Source: Owenia fusiformis
Taxonomy: Eukaryota > Annelida > Polychaeta > Sabellida > Oweniidae
Assembly: GCA_903813345.2 (NCBI GenBank)
Contig: CAIIXF020000008.1
Span: forward strand, 25,716,822 to 25,780,821
DNA length: 64,000 nt
Direction: 5' to 3'
Shown here: positions 39,701 through 47,812 of the stretch, piece by piece
How positions within the stretch are numbered: the stretch's first letter is position 1
How the letters are laid out: each line of letters opens with the position of its first letter
Notes under the pieces: model-generated
What the model saw: the letters and a program-made list of their open reading frames with translations, nothing else
Database searches by the model: none
What the model was told of the DNA's origin: nothing
Position numbers and translations under genes: made by a program

Positions 39701-41375
39701 TCTTACTATTTTTGCAAGTCAGTTGTCCATTTACACGTTAACTGTCATGACGATAGAGCGCTGGTACGCTATTAAACACGCCATTCACCTCACTAAACGT
39801 ATACGACTCCGTCAAGCCACCTTGATTATGTCATTTGGCTGGCTGTTTGCTATTTTCATGGCAATGCTACCTTTAGTGAACATTAGCAGTTACAGTCAAA
39901 CGAGCACGTGTCTCCCCTTTCGTATTGAAAATGGAGGGGATCTTGCATATGTCATGTCCCTTCTGGTTATGAATGCATTAGCCTTTATCACCATCAGCTT
40001 TTGTTATATCAACATCTTCATTCAAGTGAGGTCCAATCAAGATGGGACCAATCGCAACAATGATGCCACCATTGCTAAACGTATGTCCATTCTCATATTC
40101 ACAGACTTTGCATGTTTCGCTCCAATCGCATTCTTTGCTATAACTGCAGCGCTGGGATCTCCTCTTATTAACGTCACCAAATCAAAGGTACTTTTGGTGT
40201 TCTTTTATCCCTTAAATAGCTGTGCCAACCCTTTCCTGTACGCAATATTTACCAAACAGTTCAGAAAGGATTTCTTTAATATTTTAAACAGACGAGGCTT
40301 GTGCCAGAAGTACACCCTCAAATACCGATCAGAGTATTATAGTAGAGGAGATTCAATTAGTGAAGCACAGAATCGTCGACTTGCAGTGCATATGAATAAT
40401 CGAAACCAATCAGAGGGCTCAGTGAAAACATGCTACACTGATTGCCGTTCAACAGACAATTCTTTAAACTCACAAAAGGGAATTCTGCCACATATTTCAC
40501 CAAAGACACCTTATAACAAATCATTAAATACATCACCCAAATCAGCAGTCAAGGTGGCTGCCCCATCTTTATCCAATGGAACTACTGGCCACCAAAATGG
40601 TGGTGTTGTGAAGGACAGGAAACTGAGTGTGGTTCCTGAGACTAGTCAAAATTCTCAAGAATATGATCAGGAAGACACAAGTGCTAATATATGTTCAAAA
40701 TCTGAGCAGGACACATTGCTGCAGAAAACTTATACTAACCATAATATAACCTCAAATAAAGATGTAACCTCAAATAACGATGTGACCTCAAATAATGTAA
40801 CCTCACATTACTCCTTTGATTCAAATGCCCCATCTATTCCCAATCATCGCAAAGATAGTGGTATTACTAATGTAAGCTCGTCAGCAAGTAACTCAACAGC
40901 GATTACAAATCTTACTGATATATGTAATGCTGGTCTCATGGGAAAAGACATCAACCTTGGTGAATCTGTCATTCCTGAAACAGATGAGGACAGACTTACA
41001 TCTAGTAATGAAGACATGTTTTTGGAGACACCTTTTGGAAGATCTGTCTCAGAAGTTATGAACATTGAACAGTATAAACTAAAAGCTACTCCGCGTAAAT
41101 GCAATCGTGAAAGTGGGTTTCACTCAACCAGTTCTGAATCTAGTTCTACCTCATTACATGATATTGACCAATCAGATCCACTGATAAACAACTTTGACCA
41201 ATCAAATTCAATGATAGATGATCGTAAGCAAAGTTTAGAAAGTGGCTTTGTATCCCCCTATGCCACCAGCCAGCATAATAAGCTCATGTGTAATTTCCAA
41301 CCAGAAGAGGAAATCTGGCAGCTAAGGGAAATTGACCTGGTTAACTTGGACACTCTAAATGAAACACAGTGCTAG
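491..41375 (+). CDS. Glycoprotein hormone receptor-like LGR (type A leucine-rich repeat GPCR), complete copy 1, nine exons
   Basis: Coding exons are 491-720, 32188-32259, 32748-32822, 34457-34531, 36601-36678, 37237-37305, 37783-37926, 38236-38371 and 38844-41375. They total 3411 nt, an unbroken frame of 1136 aa plus stop, with GT-AG borders throughout. Order: signal peptide (about 1-20), LRRNT with Cys 40, 45, 47 and 58, LRRs to about residue 293, a long hinge opening with the family HCCAF motif, NPCED before TM1 (483-487), ERW at the end of TM3 (598-600), NPFLY in TM7 (755-759), then a ~370-residue tail. The 72/75/75/78/69 nt LRR exons parallel the vertebrate TSHR gene; its exons 7 and 8 appear as one 144-nt exon here. 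Such receptors sit in the plasma membrane, bind cystine-knot hormones (GPA2/GPB5 type in invertebrates) and usually couple to Gs. Family is secure; the exact orthologue is not, so no symbol is given. The unusual points are the long hinge and tail and the repeated acceptor before exon 9. Confidence 0.95.
1100..1558. mobile_element. Non-autonomous TIR element, CAGGCCTGTCAAC family, copy A
   Basis: The 459-bp element has ends CAGGGCTGTCAAC and, inverted, CAGGCCTGTCAAC. It is flanked by 6-bp direct repeats TAGTCT at 1094-1099 and 1559-1564. It contains degenerate short tandem repeats around 'ttggccaaa...cacc', a run of about 20 G near 1265, and a CpG-rich 'gcgtgaca' section. It is the inverted relative of the element at 51262-51772. 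No transposase is present. The superfamily is uncertain: the CAG end recalls hAT, but the target duplication is 6 bp, not 8. Confidence 0.85.
4281..4486. repeat. Dispersed repeat, diverged relative of 14576-14838
   Basis: This stretch (gtgcagccagctttcagtca ... caaaaattgatgca ... gagctagaagcttc) aligns by eye with 14576-14838 over most of its length. It lies just before the 32-bp array. The family is unknown. Confidence 0.6.
4487..5660. repeat. 32-bp minisatellite array
   Basis: About 36 copies of a 32-bp unit of the form tgttacatggccttgtgtga followed by ttggcatcattg. Units vary at a few positions (cat/cgt, gtc/gcc). Two interruptions contain an extra 'ttacatgtacatgg'. Degenerate copies trail to about 5790. 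Confidence 0.95.
6560..7435. repeat. ~37-bp minisatellite array
   Basis: About 23 copies of a unit built as cttgaccatgtaaatcactt plus aatgaaacaatacc(t)tg. Length variants differ by a small insertion (cttattaatg for cttaatg). A pattern of several units recurs within the array (about 6640-6760 and 6780-6900), so larger blocks have been copied. One stray unit lies near 7515-7550. Confidence 0.93.
7995..8065. repeat. Short repeat with GTCACCACC / GGTGGTGAC ends
   Basis: A ~70-bp segment begins gtcaccacca and ends taggtggtgac, so its ends are inverted repeats. A related, longer segment lies at 28974-29095. It may be a miniature element; target duplications are not clear. Confidence 0.5.
8109..9035. 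mobile_element. hAT-like non-autonomous element with 8-bp target duplication
   Basis: Ends are TAGGGGTCCCACGAT and, inverted, TAGGGGTCCCGCGAT. They are flanked by perfect 8-bp direct repeats ATGGACAT at 8101-8108 and 9036-9043. Subterminal sequence is dense in 'gatacga' motifs at both ends in opposite orientation. The 927-bp interior has no transposase ORF. An 8-bp duplication and a TAGGGG end are typical of hAT elements. Confidence 0.85.
9259..9370. repeat. 16-bp tandem repeat (~7 units)
   Basis: Seven units of gaccctagttaactcg with small changes (gtcaactt, gttcactc), in direct tandem. Confidence 0.9.
14576..14838. repeat. Dispersed repeat element, relative of 4281-4486
   Basis: It starts with gtgtaaccagctttcagaca, includes G-rich runs near 14597 and 14790, and ends cccctggctacgcctatg. 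The wording 'gtaaccagc...ggctacgcc' at the two ends suggests weak inverted termini. It shares a ~200-bp core with 4281-4486. No coding potential. Confidence 0.65.
17942..18715. repeat. Interspersed repeat starting with palindrome cgaacgaagttcgt
   Basis: It opens with attatcccaacgaacgaagt, followed by a ccgt/cagt tetranucleotide stretch, and closes near ttcgttgggatttgctactc and ccgcggagttgccattatc. Inside are two degenerate ~130-bp direct repeats ending in 'aaaattcaaaatggc'. A fragment of the same family, with the same opening palindrome and ccgtccgt stretch, occurs at 34286-34360. Superfamily unknown. Confidence 0.7.
19725..19910. mobile_element. Foldback / MITE-like palindrome
   Basis: Two long arms of about 75 bp are inverted copies of each other: agctcgtattctcgaatgca at the left and its near complement (tgcattcgcgaatacaagct) at the right, meeting near 19800-19830. 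The inner arm 'acctactattttatgacca' is perfectly repeated in inverse. No ORF is present. The structure fits a small foldback element; a target duplication could not be fixed. Confidence 0.75.
20311..20480. repeat. Dispersed repeat, inverse relative of 26265-26395
   Basis: The sequence around 20381-20450 (ccacttgaaaaatgctaaga, atggtgaaaaactgcatg) matches the reverse complement of 26285-26345. Both copies have G/C homopolymer runs. It begins 'ggcccgtagcctgg'. Confidence 0.65.
21862..21918. repeat. Short inverted repeat
   Basis: ttgatatcaatatctt and gcagatattgatatcaa form inverted arms around ~25 bases. The function is unknown and it may simply be part of an older element. Confidence 0.5.
23583..23665. 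repeat. Dispersed direct repeat, copy 1
   Basis: About 80 bp including ttggccaatatcatattttt and atccctcccattaaataacc recurs in the same orientation at 24843-24925. Nothing else identifies it. Confidence 0.6.
24843..24925. repeat. Dispersed direct repeat, copy 2
   Basis: Direct relative of 23583-23665, with several substitutions and small gaps. Confidence 0.6.
26265..26395. repeat. Dispersed repeat, inverse relative of 20311-20480
   Basis: Shares the block catgcagtttttcaccattc with the reverse complement of the element near 20420. It is bounded by 'ctagccagggggg' and 'ccccccctggc', which are themselves inverted, suggesting a small TIR-bounded unit. Confidence 0.6.
28974..29095. repeat. Relative of the GTCACCACC repeat at 7995
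   Basis: It opens ttcaccaccatgagttgtga and ends aatggtaggtggtgacact, as at 7995-8065, with an internal tandem 'ttggtgttcggtgg' stretch. It may be a miniature element of the same family. Confidence 0.5.
32188..32259 (+). CDS. Receptor exon 2: first LRR
   Basis: 72 nt between TTTTCAG and GTAAGT. Its phase matches exon 1 (TT|G = Leu). The peptide SMTGTGLENISAYAFARYSQ then LNTM fits the LRR pattern of TSHR exon 2, which is also 72 nt. It was too short to show up as an ORF. Confidence 0.9.
32260..32747 (+). other. Intron 2 of the receptor
   Basis: A 488-bp intron with GTAAGT and TTTTAG ends. I see no repeats or other features in it. Confidence 0.85.
32748..32822 (+). CDS. Receptor exon 3: LRR
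   Basis: 75 nt between CTTTTAG and GTAAGT, in phase AT|A. The peptide reads TIKDNHHLATIEGNAFGSLP followed by LLKVI, a canonical LGR repeat with the AF step. The 75-nt length equals TSHR exon 3. Confidence 0.9.
33800..34283. repeat. Minisatellite array (agatcatt-type, mixed units)
   Basis: Repeats built from ttggcagatcattaga and ttttggtagatcatt in irregular order, with units of about 16 bp combined into ~31-39-bp steps. The earlier part is more diverged, the end (34120-34283) more regular. Confidence 0.88.
34286..34360. repeat. 5' fragment of the cgaacgaagttcg repeat family
   Basis: It begins tcattatcccagcgaacgaa and continues with a ccgtccgt stretch, matching the start of 17942-18715. Only the opening part is present. 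Confidence 0.6.
34457..34531 (+). CDS. Receptor exon 4: LRR
   Basis: 75 nt between TTTCAG and GTAAGT, phase AT|A. The peptide is IIRECKKLEYIQPGVLGEFN then SLQTL, in register with TSHR exon 4 (75 nt, opening with EIRN...). Confidence 0.9.
34532..36600 (+). other. Intron 4 of the receptor
   Basis: GTAAGT to GTTTCAG. It contains the TA-flanked TIR element at 35124-35856. The two minus-strand ORFs at 35168-35798 lie wholly inside that element and resemble no protein I know. A gtgtgtgtgt stretch precedes the acceptor. No other features are seen. Confidence 0.85.
35124..35856. mobile_element. Tc1/mariner-like non-autonomous element (TA target site)
   Basis: The ends are CAGGGTGTCTCA and its inverse TGAGACACCCTG, each bordered by TA (35122-35123 and 35857-35858). 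Well inside the ends lie longer inverted repeats: aagtgaccatgtcagaaatg near 35230 and its complement near 35665, both extending into 'tgtgccactt'. There is no DDE transposase. TA duplication and this end sequence fit a Tc1/mariner-type MITE. Confidence 0.82.
36601..36678 (+). CDS. Receptor exon 5: LRR
   Basis: 78 nt between TTTCAG and GTAAGT, phase TT|G. The peptide is SITKSGLREVPDFSKFNISK then STMIEI. It parallels the exon 5 repeat of TSHR (GLKMFPDLTK...) and has an NIS sequon. This is the last exon upstream of the duplicated segment. Confidence 0.9.
36679..37236 (+). other. Intron 5 of the receptor, with the duplication breakpoint
   Basis: GTAAGT to TTCCAG. A 37-bp block (ctccctttaccatttaccat...) occurs twice in tandem at 36704-36775. 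The left boundary of the large duplication falls at 37100, where similarity to 47607 begins abruptly. Confidence 0.85.
37237..37305 (+). CDS. Receptor exon 6: LRR
   Basis: 69 nt, phase AT|C. The peptide is NLGENKITRVNQGAFAKVHS then HQL. The AF pair of the LRR is intact; in the duplicate (47744-47812) the Ala is Thr. Confidence 0.9.
37783..37926 (+). CDS. Receptor exon 7: two LRRs
   Basis: 144 nt, phase TT|A. It encodes two repeats, YLVMNPITVVEDYAFMDAEI and YLRKCKQLTEIQPDAFSGSK, then KLKKL. In vertebrate GPHR genes these two repeats are on separate exons (69 and 78 nt), so this exon is either a fusion or the state before intron gain. Confidence 0.92.
38236..38371 (+). CDS. Receptor exon 8: last LRRs before the hinge
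   Basis: 136 nt between TCCAG and GTATTC, entering in phase TT|G and leaving in phase 0. It encodes DLSSTAINVLPTAGLTDLNE, then IILEEVATLRKLPPALKF, PSIQKAK. This corresponds to TSHR exon 9 ([20 protein letters not shown]). Phase-0 exit matters because all decoy acceptors downstream would then read from GTA. Confidence 0.92.
38529..38843 (+). repeat. 58-bp tandem array of decoy splice acceptors before exon 9, copy 1
   Basis: The 58-bp unit holds a pyrimidine tract, CAG, and the first ~27 bases of exon 9 (attctattttcag followed by gtacattacaaacac...tgctgtgc). Decoy exon starts would be 38612, 38670, 38728 and 38786, exactly 58 bp apart, then the true start at 38844; a diverged unit sits at 38548. 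Because 58 is not a multiple of 3, decoy use shifts frame and reaches a stop within about 30 codons. Confidence 0.9.
38844..41375 (+). CDS. Receptor exon 9: hinge, 7TM domain and long C-terminal tail
   Basis: The exon encodes 843 residues and the stop. It opens VHYKHHCCAF, the GPHR hinge Cys-Cys motif. The hinge of about 190 aa includes a basic stretch ending RPKR (residues 365-368), a Gly-rich stretch and an acidic/Ser stretch. NPCED precedes TM1. The core shows MCNLAFAD (TM2), ERW (TM3), LPLV (TM4/ECL2), AKRM and LIFTDF (TM6), FYPLNSCANPFLYAIFTK (TM7). TM6 and TM7 match vertebrate GPHRs almost word for word. The tail (from about 765) is Ser/Asn/Thr-rich with a short repeat (DVTSNN), and STSSESSSTS near the end, a likely phosphorylation cluster. 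The 7TM-plus-hinge on one exon is the normal GPHR layout. Confidence 0.97.
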   Translation, partial: VHYKHHCCAFWNPDKQEPAEWKIFVQKVQEDCKSSLGPPTPTQAMITRYSNELKSLQGYHTTVKRGAKRRARPKRFFSQRILDFGPSKSIFNDNSSIGDIGIEANFGSFGGPSTSEKSNISGDMDGGGGFGHFGPGDSDGDSESDSYKQLADRWGTPIPENVTHKSTHLCGDPVKIFHEMECSPEPDDFNPCEDVMGFVWLRVFVWIIALAAVIGNIVVFSVTLATLFNKQKLTVSKFLMCNLAFADIVLGIYLLILASVDAMTLGEYFNFAIQWQYEGGCQVAGFLTIFASQLSIYTLTVMTIERWYAIKHAIHLTKRIRLRQATLIMSFGWLFAIFMAMLPLVNISSYSQTSTCLPFRIENGGDLAYVMSLLVMNALAFITISFCYINIFIQVRSNQDGTNRNNDATIAKRMSILIFTDFACFAPIAFFAITAALGSPLINVTKSKVLLVFFYPLNSCANPFLYAIFTKQFRKDFFNILNRRGLCQKYTLKYRSEYYSRGDSISEAQNRRLAVHMNNRNQSEGSVKTCYTDCRSTDNSLNSQKGILPHISPKTPYNKSLNTSPKSAVKVAAPSLSNGTTGHQNGGVVKDRKLSVVPETSQNSQEYDQEDTSANICSKSEQDTLLQKTYTNHNITSNKDVTSNNDVTSNNVTSHYSFDSNAPSIPNHRKDSGITNVSSSASNSTAITNLTDICNAGLMGKDINLGESVIPETDEDRLTSSNEDMFLETPFGRSVSEVMNIEQYKLKATPRKCNRESGFHSTSSESSSTSLHDIDQSDPLINNFDQSNSMIDDRKQSLESGFVSPYATSQHNKLMCNFQPEEEIWQLREIDLVNLDTLNETQC

Positions 41376-44300
41376 GATAGAACATATGAGTTGAGCCATG
41401 GGAAAACCATCCTCCTAAGCAGGTATCCAGAATCCGTACCTCCTCCCCCCAATTTGGAAACGCCCTATTAAACTGAATCACGTGATCTAATTATGCGTAA
41501 TGACTTATATATACATGATTTCTGTCGCAGACAATCAGATTGCGAGTTTTTAATCGGGGAAATGCTAACTGCTTATCGCAGGGGGTAAAAAGAAAGAATA
41601 TATTCTGGATTTTGAAGCCCTGTGATCGGAGGATGTGGGAAAACTAATCTCATAAATATATTGAATACAGTATCAAACTGATACTCAGTCCAATAATGTA
41701 ATAGATTATTTAAAAAAAGATAGGACAGAGTCAATGAGTCATTTGAATTTGAATACATATTTGAACTGTGGCTTAACTAATAGGGTGGTGTCTTACACAA
41801 GTTGTGAGTTTAGAGTTGTGAAAATTAAAGACTTGAATATTGAAAAGTTTTTATGTAGCTTTCGGGGTCCCCTGATTCTTCAAACACCTTCATGACAATA
41901 TTCAATGCATATGTGAATATTTGCCTCATGGTTTGATTAGATTACGATTAGATTCAAAATATTTTTATTTCAAACGAATATTCATACTATTTATTATCAA
42001 ATATATTTGACTTATGGAGGTAGTGAACTACAACAGAACAGAATCATGTTAAAATAACGAGAATTAGATGAATATATAAGATAACAATGGCATGTGGTAA
42101 AAAATGATGCTCCACACCATATACTTCAACACAAGCTCTATTAGTATTTTGATGAATTAGGGGACCCTTAGGAGCTTACAAGGAAACCGGGAACTTCATG
42201 AAATAGTTATAACACATGATCATATTGATCTCATACATGTTACAGTGGTTAAATATACAAACCTGTCTGTCATATGAAGTCTCTCATAATTGGATGTACT
42301 TCAAATAAGTAATATATAACTAATATGCTCCCAACAGCATTAGAAATACCCCATGTAAATATCTGTATATGTAACTTAACTGTAAATATGGAATATTCCT
42401 GCCATATGAGGCAATGCAACTGTAATATATTATGTACAAGTCAGGTTAGCCGATTTAATTGAAATGTTCTCAGATTTGAAACGTGCATTTGAAAATGCAT
42501 TTGACTCTCAAGTTTTATGATACTAAGTCATTTTAGTCGGCACTTAACGAGCCAGTTTAGCAGCATTATTGTACTCTTAATTTACAATGAGAAATTTTTG
42601 ATTACACATTATTAACAATTTTAAGATTCTTAAATACATGCATATGTATAAACTCAACAAGGAATTCTTGGCAGTTGCTCTAGCTCAGTGTTTAGTGTTG
42701 TATTGAGGGATTTGGATATATCCCATTTCTAATCTGATCAAAGGATAGCCTTTTTATCCATTGATTAGAGAGTTGTATCTCATAAAAGGGTTTAGGGGAG
42801 ATAACATTCAGGAATAAATGGCATATTTTAGGAGCAGATGGGATATTTTCCTTATGTACTGCTCAAACCATAGAGAGGATGGATATTATATATATCTAAC
42901 CCTCTCCATACATGGAATTTAAAGTTTCTATTCCATTATTTAACAGTTCACTGGTTAATCAAATGCTAATTAGAATTTAAAAGCTCTGGGATAGTATAAG
43001 AAAATTAAAATAGATCTCGTTTCTTTGAGTCAAAAATTATATTTTAGAAGATGATGTTATCCCCCAACCACTTCAAGTATGAGAGACATGAGATTCCAGG
43101 GGAAATATAAATATCTACCCTTGTACTTTTGAAGAAACATATATTTCCCCCGGGATAAACCCTGTTTCCAAAACCTCACATTACACAACCATTATATATT
43201 CAGGATGGAAGATTGCATATTTAGGAATGTGATTGAATACAAGCTTTAATCTGTTTTACAATATATTGGGACAAGCTCTTGTTTATGTTCTCATATCCAC
43301 CTGTTATCAAAATAGATACCAGAAATATCCTGTCACATTTAAAACACTTTCAAGTCATTGCAGGATAAAAATGGGTATGAGTTTTTAGTTGTTATTAGTT
43401 GATGCTTAAATAAGTACCTACTATCAAAGCATGTGCAATTCAGACAGAATTCTGCAAAGGACAACATCTGAATAGATGTTTTGTATGTAAACTGAAATCA
43501 TTCCAATAGTACTTTCTAGTTATATGTTACAACTTTTCCAGCATCATAAATGCAATAAATGTATTAATGAAGTGAACAGTGATGAATAAAACCTGACTAA
43601 TATTGAGTACTGGGATTAATTGTTCTGTTAACTAGTAAGATAGTCTCACATGAGCATTATAGATGGGGTTATTCTCTACTTCAATTACATTTCTTGGCAA
43701 AGATTTACTTGCAAGGTTTTCATTGAAGGTGTAACAAAGCTTAATGATCATGCTTTCAATGATATTGAAAAAGCTTATGATCCCATTTCAACTTCAATAA
43801 CTTTTATACTTGATCAGATATCTCATTGATAATTGGGGAAACATTAGGGTTGCTTTTTGAAAAGATTGCTTCGAACATTTTACATTCTCTGGTCTTTGTT
43901 GCCACTTCTAACCATGGGCTTTCAATTAGAGTTGAAAGCCCATGTTCTAACCTTACACTTAAATTCAGAAATCCTTAATGACTGAATGAGGATTGAGGAG
44001 ACATGGATTTGGGCATATTTGCACATGTCATCAGTTTGCAAATGTACCCTATAAGGGATCGGAGTCAAAGGCAGAATCAGAGATTGCCATTACATTGACA
44101 CTGTATATTCTCAGTATCACCCATTCTACTTGGCCTATTTTTGAAATCCCAGTTATATGGGATACATTGATTGACCTTGGCCTTCCTATGACCTTAAACT
44201 AAATATATATAAGTGATTGACCTTTTGAACCCAATACCAGTAGAGAACCTACAATCTCAATGTTTTAGGATACAACGATGCTGACACTTGACCTTAGTTT

Positions 44301-46693
44301 GCCAAGAAATATTTATGTGATCTTGGCCTTTTGTACAGGAAAATGTAAAATCACAATACTTTATTCATCATTCCTCTTGAATAAACTCTGCATGAGTAAG
44401 AGCCCTCTTGTAAATCAAAATATCAAACAAAACACATATTTTGTACAAATACAGTCATCTAGATACATGAAACATGATATATTTCTAAGTACAAAATATA
44501 CAGTCATAACTACATTTCAAGATTATTTTGTAAGTCAACATGCAATATGACACTGAGGGATGCTGGGACTGCATACCATCCCTTATATACGAAGTGTCAT
44601 TCATTATTAGGATACAGAAAAGAAAATTGGGAATTTTTCCAAAAATTATATCTGAATGACCATATGAGAATCATTTTTTAATTCTTAATGTCAAGTAATC
44701 AAAAGAATACATCAATGGTTAATATATGAGATTCTAATTTGAACTAAAATGATTTACATGTGTATTACAAATCTGGACCAATCTGAGAAGTGTTATATGA
44801 AGTATTACACTAAATGAAAAAAAAGACATGTGGTGGCCATAACTGGAAACACAAGTAATTATTTCTGAATATTTGCATATTAAAGAAAACTAAATTGTTC
44901 ATCCACTTTTTGATTACACTGATAACATTTATCTTTATGCTTAAACCAAATCCCCACACTGGCACTTTGTTGATATTCCATGGCGACAGTTCCCTTACAT
45001 TCCATGGTGGCAATTCTTGTTACCAATGTGGCAACAACTGATTTGGCAATGGTCTTTCCTTTAAACTTATAATATTCACATTTTTAATAAATCTTTAAAC
45101 TTTCAGTCGATATTCTTCAGTAATTATAAACTAGAATCACAGCAACTCAACATTGTAGCAAATCCCACCAAATAAAATAAAAATATTAAAATCCAACATC
45201 TAATTTTTTATTTCAAATGTGACTGAAGTTGGCGAAGAGGTAGTATTATCCACAAATGCCACTTTAATGAAAAATGGCAGCCATTTTGAAAATATCTGTC
45301 AAATGTACCTCCAACATAATAAAGCATTACATCTTTAAAATACATATACACTGTAAATCCATCATACAATATTCAAGTAAAAAGCATCAGCTTTTTCACG
45401 CAAAAATTGTGGCCATTTTGAAAATTACCCCTTAAACAGATATCATTGCATTTAATCATCGTCAAAGTTGATAGAGCTGCATCACATTTAAAGTCAAAAA
45501 TCTAAAAATTATTTTTAACAAAAAAAATGGTGGTCATTCTTAATGAAGTAAAACTAATGGATGATGGGTGCTCAAATGGATTCTCTATATCCCTACTCAA
45601 ACTTTGGTGGGATAAAATGACTCATGACTGCAACAACTTTGTAATTCTTGGCAAATACATGTACATGTATCAACCCCAGAATGATCTATATATGAGTAAA
45701 ACTTGAACATTTAAATTTCTTGTACATATTCAGAGATAGGAGAAAATCTCAGACATCTTTGGCAAAATACATCTTCATTGGCATCTTAAAACTTATGTAT
45801 AAGTATTTGCACGCAGTATGCATTTTTCTTTGAACTACAAATATCAATGCACTCCATTCCACTATTTTCCAAAGTTGATTAATCTTCAATGTTTGTCACC
45901 ATTCAGCATCTCCATTGGCTTTTTGAAAGACATAGTCTTTACCCTTTAAGTTCATAATACCATCTTTCAAGTGGAATTTCCATTTGTTCTTACTTCTGTT
46001 GATCTGGAAATATATAGGAAATGTTTTATAATTCAAATAATGATCAGTAAACAGTCAAATCTATTAAAACTATGAAACACTATGATATTCTTATTACTAA
46101 TCGAACATACAATGAAATCAACTTAGTTATCTTTTATTGCTTTATTTTTCTAAAAAAACAACATTTACTGTGTATACAATACTACTTAAAGTATATTATA
46201 TATATTCTCCACTTTTACATTATCGCATTATAACAAGGGCAATGTGGGGAGTCCAATGCCTGTATGATCAAACTTTTGCTGTTCGGTTTGATGACCTCAT
46301 TTGCTGCAGTGCTTTCGCTTTTTCCATATTCAGGAAATAACTGGTATTTCACGCTCCTCTGCAAAATCTTTTTTTAACAAATTTTGGTACCCTTGGCTAT
46401 TTAATTGAAATACACAAAGTACTAAATTCTACCTGTAACTGGAATACCTGTCAGCTGCTGAGATTTACATTGTTACTTTGAAGTTCACAAGATGCCATTT
46501 TTAGTCTACTTAGATCTGAACTTAGAGTGATTAAACTTGGCATTTTCTCTCTCTTGAGTATCAATAATTGTCTCTTTATTTTTCAATATGAAAATATCAA
46601 ATAATATTTAATTTGAGGACTTTCTATTTTTGCTTTATTAGTTTCATCTATATATGATTAGCTCATTAAACGTCTTCACATAATTAATTCTCA
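41376..46693 (+). other. 3' UTR / flank of copy 1 and spacer to copy 2
   Basis: Up to 44585 this matches the flank of copy 2 (60822-64000). Several AATAAA hexamers occur (about 42813, 43551, 43585), but the true polyA site cannot be picked. From 44586 to 46693 the sequence is single-copy in this window; three loose repeats of 'aaatggc.gccattttgaaaa' lie at 45265-45540. No coding sequence is seen. No copy of receptor exons 1-5 is present here. Confidence 0.75.
43906..43952. repeat. 31-bp hairpin insertion with 8-bp flanking repeats
   Basis: A perfect hairpin, arms atgggctttcaa and ttgaaagcccat, lies between two TTCTAACC direct repeats (43906-43913 and 43945-43952). Copy 2 has no hairpin and a single related site near 63360. 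It is therefore an indel between the copies. Confidence 0.8.
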
Positions 46694-47551
46694 ACATTCT
46701 CATTTTATCATTTAACATGTTTACCTTGTCATATTGGCAAACTACAACATTCTCATTTTATCATTTAATATGTTTACCTTGTCATATTGGCAAACTACAA
46801 CATTCTCATTTTATCATTTAATATGTTTACCTTGTCATATTGGCAAACTACAACATTCTCATTTTATCATTTAATATGTTTACCTTGTCATATTGGCAAA
46901 CTACAACATTCTCATTTTATCATTTAATATGTTTACCTTGTCATATTGGCAAACTACAACATTCTCATTTTATCATTTTAATATGTTTACCTTGTCATAT
47001 TGGCAAACTACAACATTCTCATTTTATCATTTAACATGTTTACATTGTCATATTGGCAAACTACAACATTCTCATTTTATCATTTAACATGTTTACCTTG
47101 TCGTATTGGCAAACTACAACATTCTCATTTTATCATTTAACATGTTTACCTTGTCGTATTGGCAAACTACAACATTCTCATTTTATCATTTTACATGTTT
47201 ACCTTGTCGTATTGGCAAACTACAACATTCTCATTTTATCATTTTACATGTTTACCTTGTCGTATTGGCAAACTACAACATTCTCATTTTATCATTTAAC
47301 ATGTTTACCTTGTCGTATTGGCAAACTACAACATTCTCATTTCATCATTTAACATGTTTACCTTGTCGTATTGGCAAACTACAACATTCTCATTTTATCA
47401 TTTAACATGTTTACCTTGTCGTATTGGCAAACTACAACATTCTCATTTTATCATTTAACATGTTTACCTTGTCGTATTGGCAAACTACAACATTCTCATT
47501 TTATCATTTAACATGTTTACCTTGTCGTATTGGCAAACTACAACATTCTCA
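46694..47551. repeat. 53-bp minisatellite array (16 units)
   Basis: About 16 tandem copies of a 53-bp unit (acattctcattttatcattt, aayatgtttaccttgtc, rtattggcaaactaca). Early units have 'atattggc' and 'aatatg'; later ones have 'gtattggc' and 'aacatg', so variants are grouped by position. It ends 55 bp before the left border of duplication copy 2. Confidence 0.97.
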
Positions 47552-47743
47552 GTATCGAACAGTTCTGCTGCATCTCCTTCATCAGAAACATCATCACCAA
47601 GTCATCTTCTCAAGTGATTAATAAAGAAATTATGAATATATACTTCAGGGACATATGTACATGTGTGTTACGGCATTCTGACTCTTGCTTTGCAATTTTT
47701 ATCATGTCTCATCTTCATTAGCTTATTGTATCTTTATTTCCAG

Positions 47744-47812
47744 CAATCTTGGGGAAAATAAGATCACGAGAGTGAACCAGGGAACATTTGCCAAAGTACA
47801 CAGTCATCAGTT
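47744..47812 (+). CDS. Copy 2 exon 6': LRR
   Basis: 69 nt with the same splice sites as exon 6. One coding change: GCA to ACA, turning the conserved LRR Ala-Phe into Thr-Phe. Confidence 0.85.

Larger units (their letters stand above)
37100..44585 (+). repeat. Segmental duplication, copy 1 (matches 47607-64000)
   Basis: From ttctcaagtgattaataaag at 37100 the sequence matches 47607 onward through receptor exons 6-9 and about 3.2 kb of 3' flank, up to the window end (44585 corresponds to 64000). The 3' limit is therefore not seen. Copy 1 is shorter because it lacks three insertions or expansions in intron 8. Exons differ by about 1 %, introns and flanks slightly more, with small indels. Confidence 0.95.

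Noticed and set aside
44586-46693. Possible hidden exons 1-5 for copy 2
   Set aside because: I looked for LRR-like peptides, an LRRNT cysteine pattern and phase-matched splice sites between the two copies and found none.
46840-47621. Overlapping open frames in the 53-bp array (about 60-100 codons)
   Set aside because: They arise because a 53-bp unit without stops is read in turn in all frames; the peptide is only the repeat and has no initiation context or homology.
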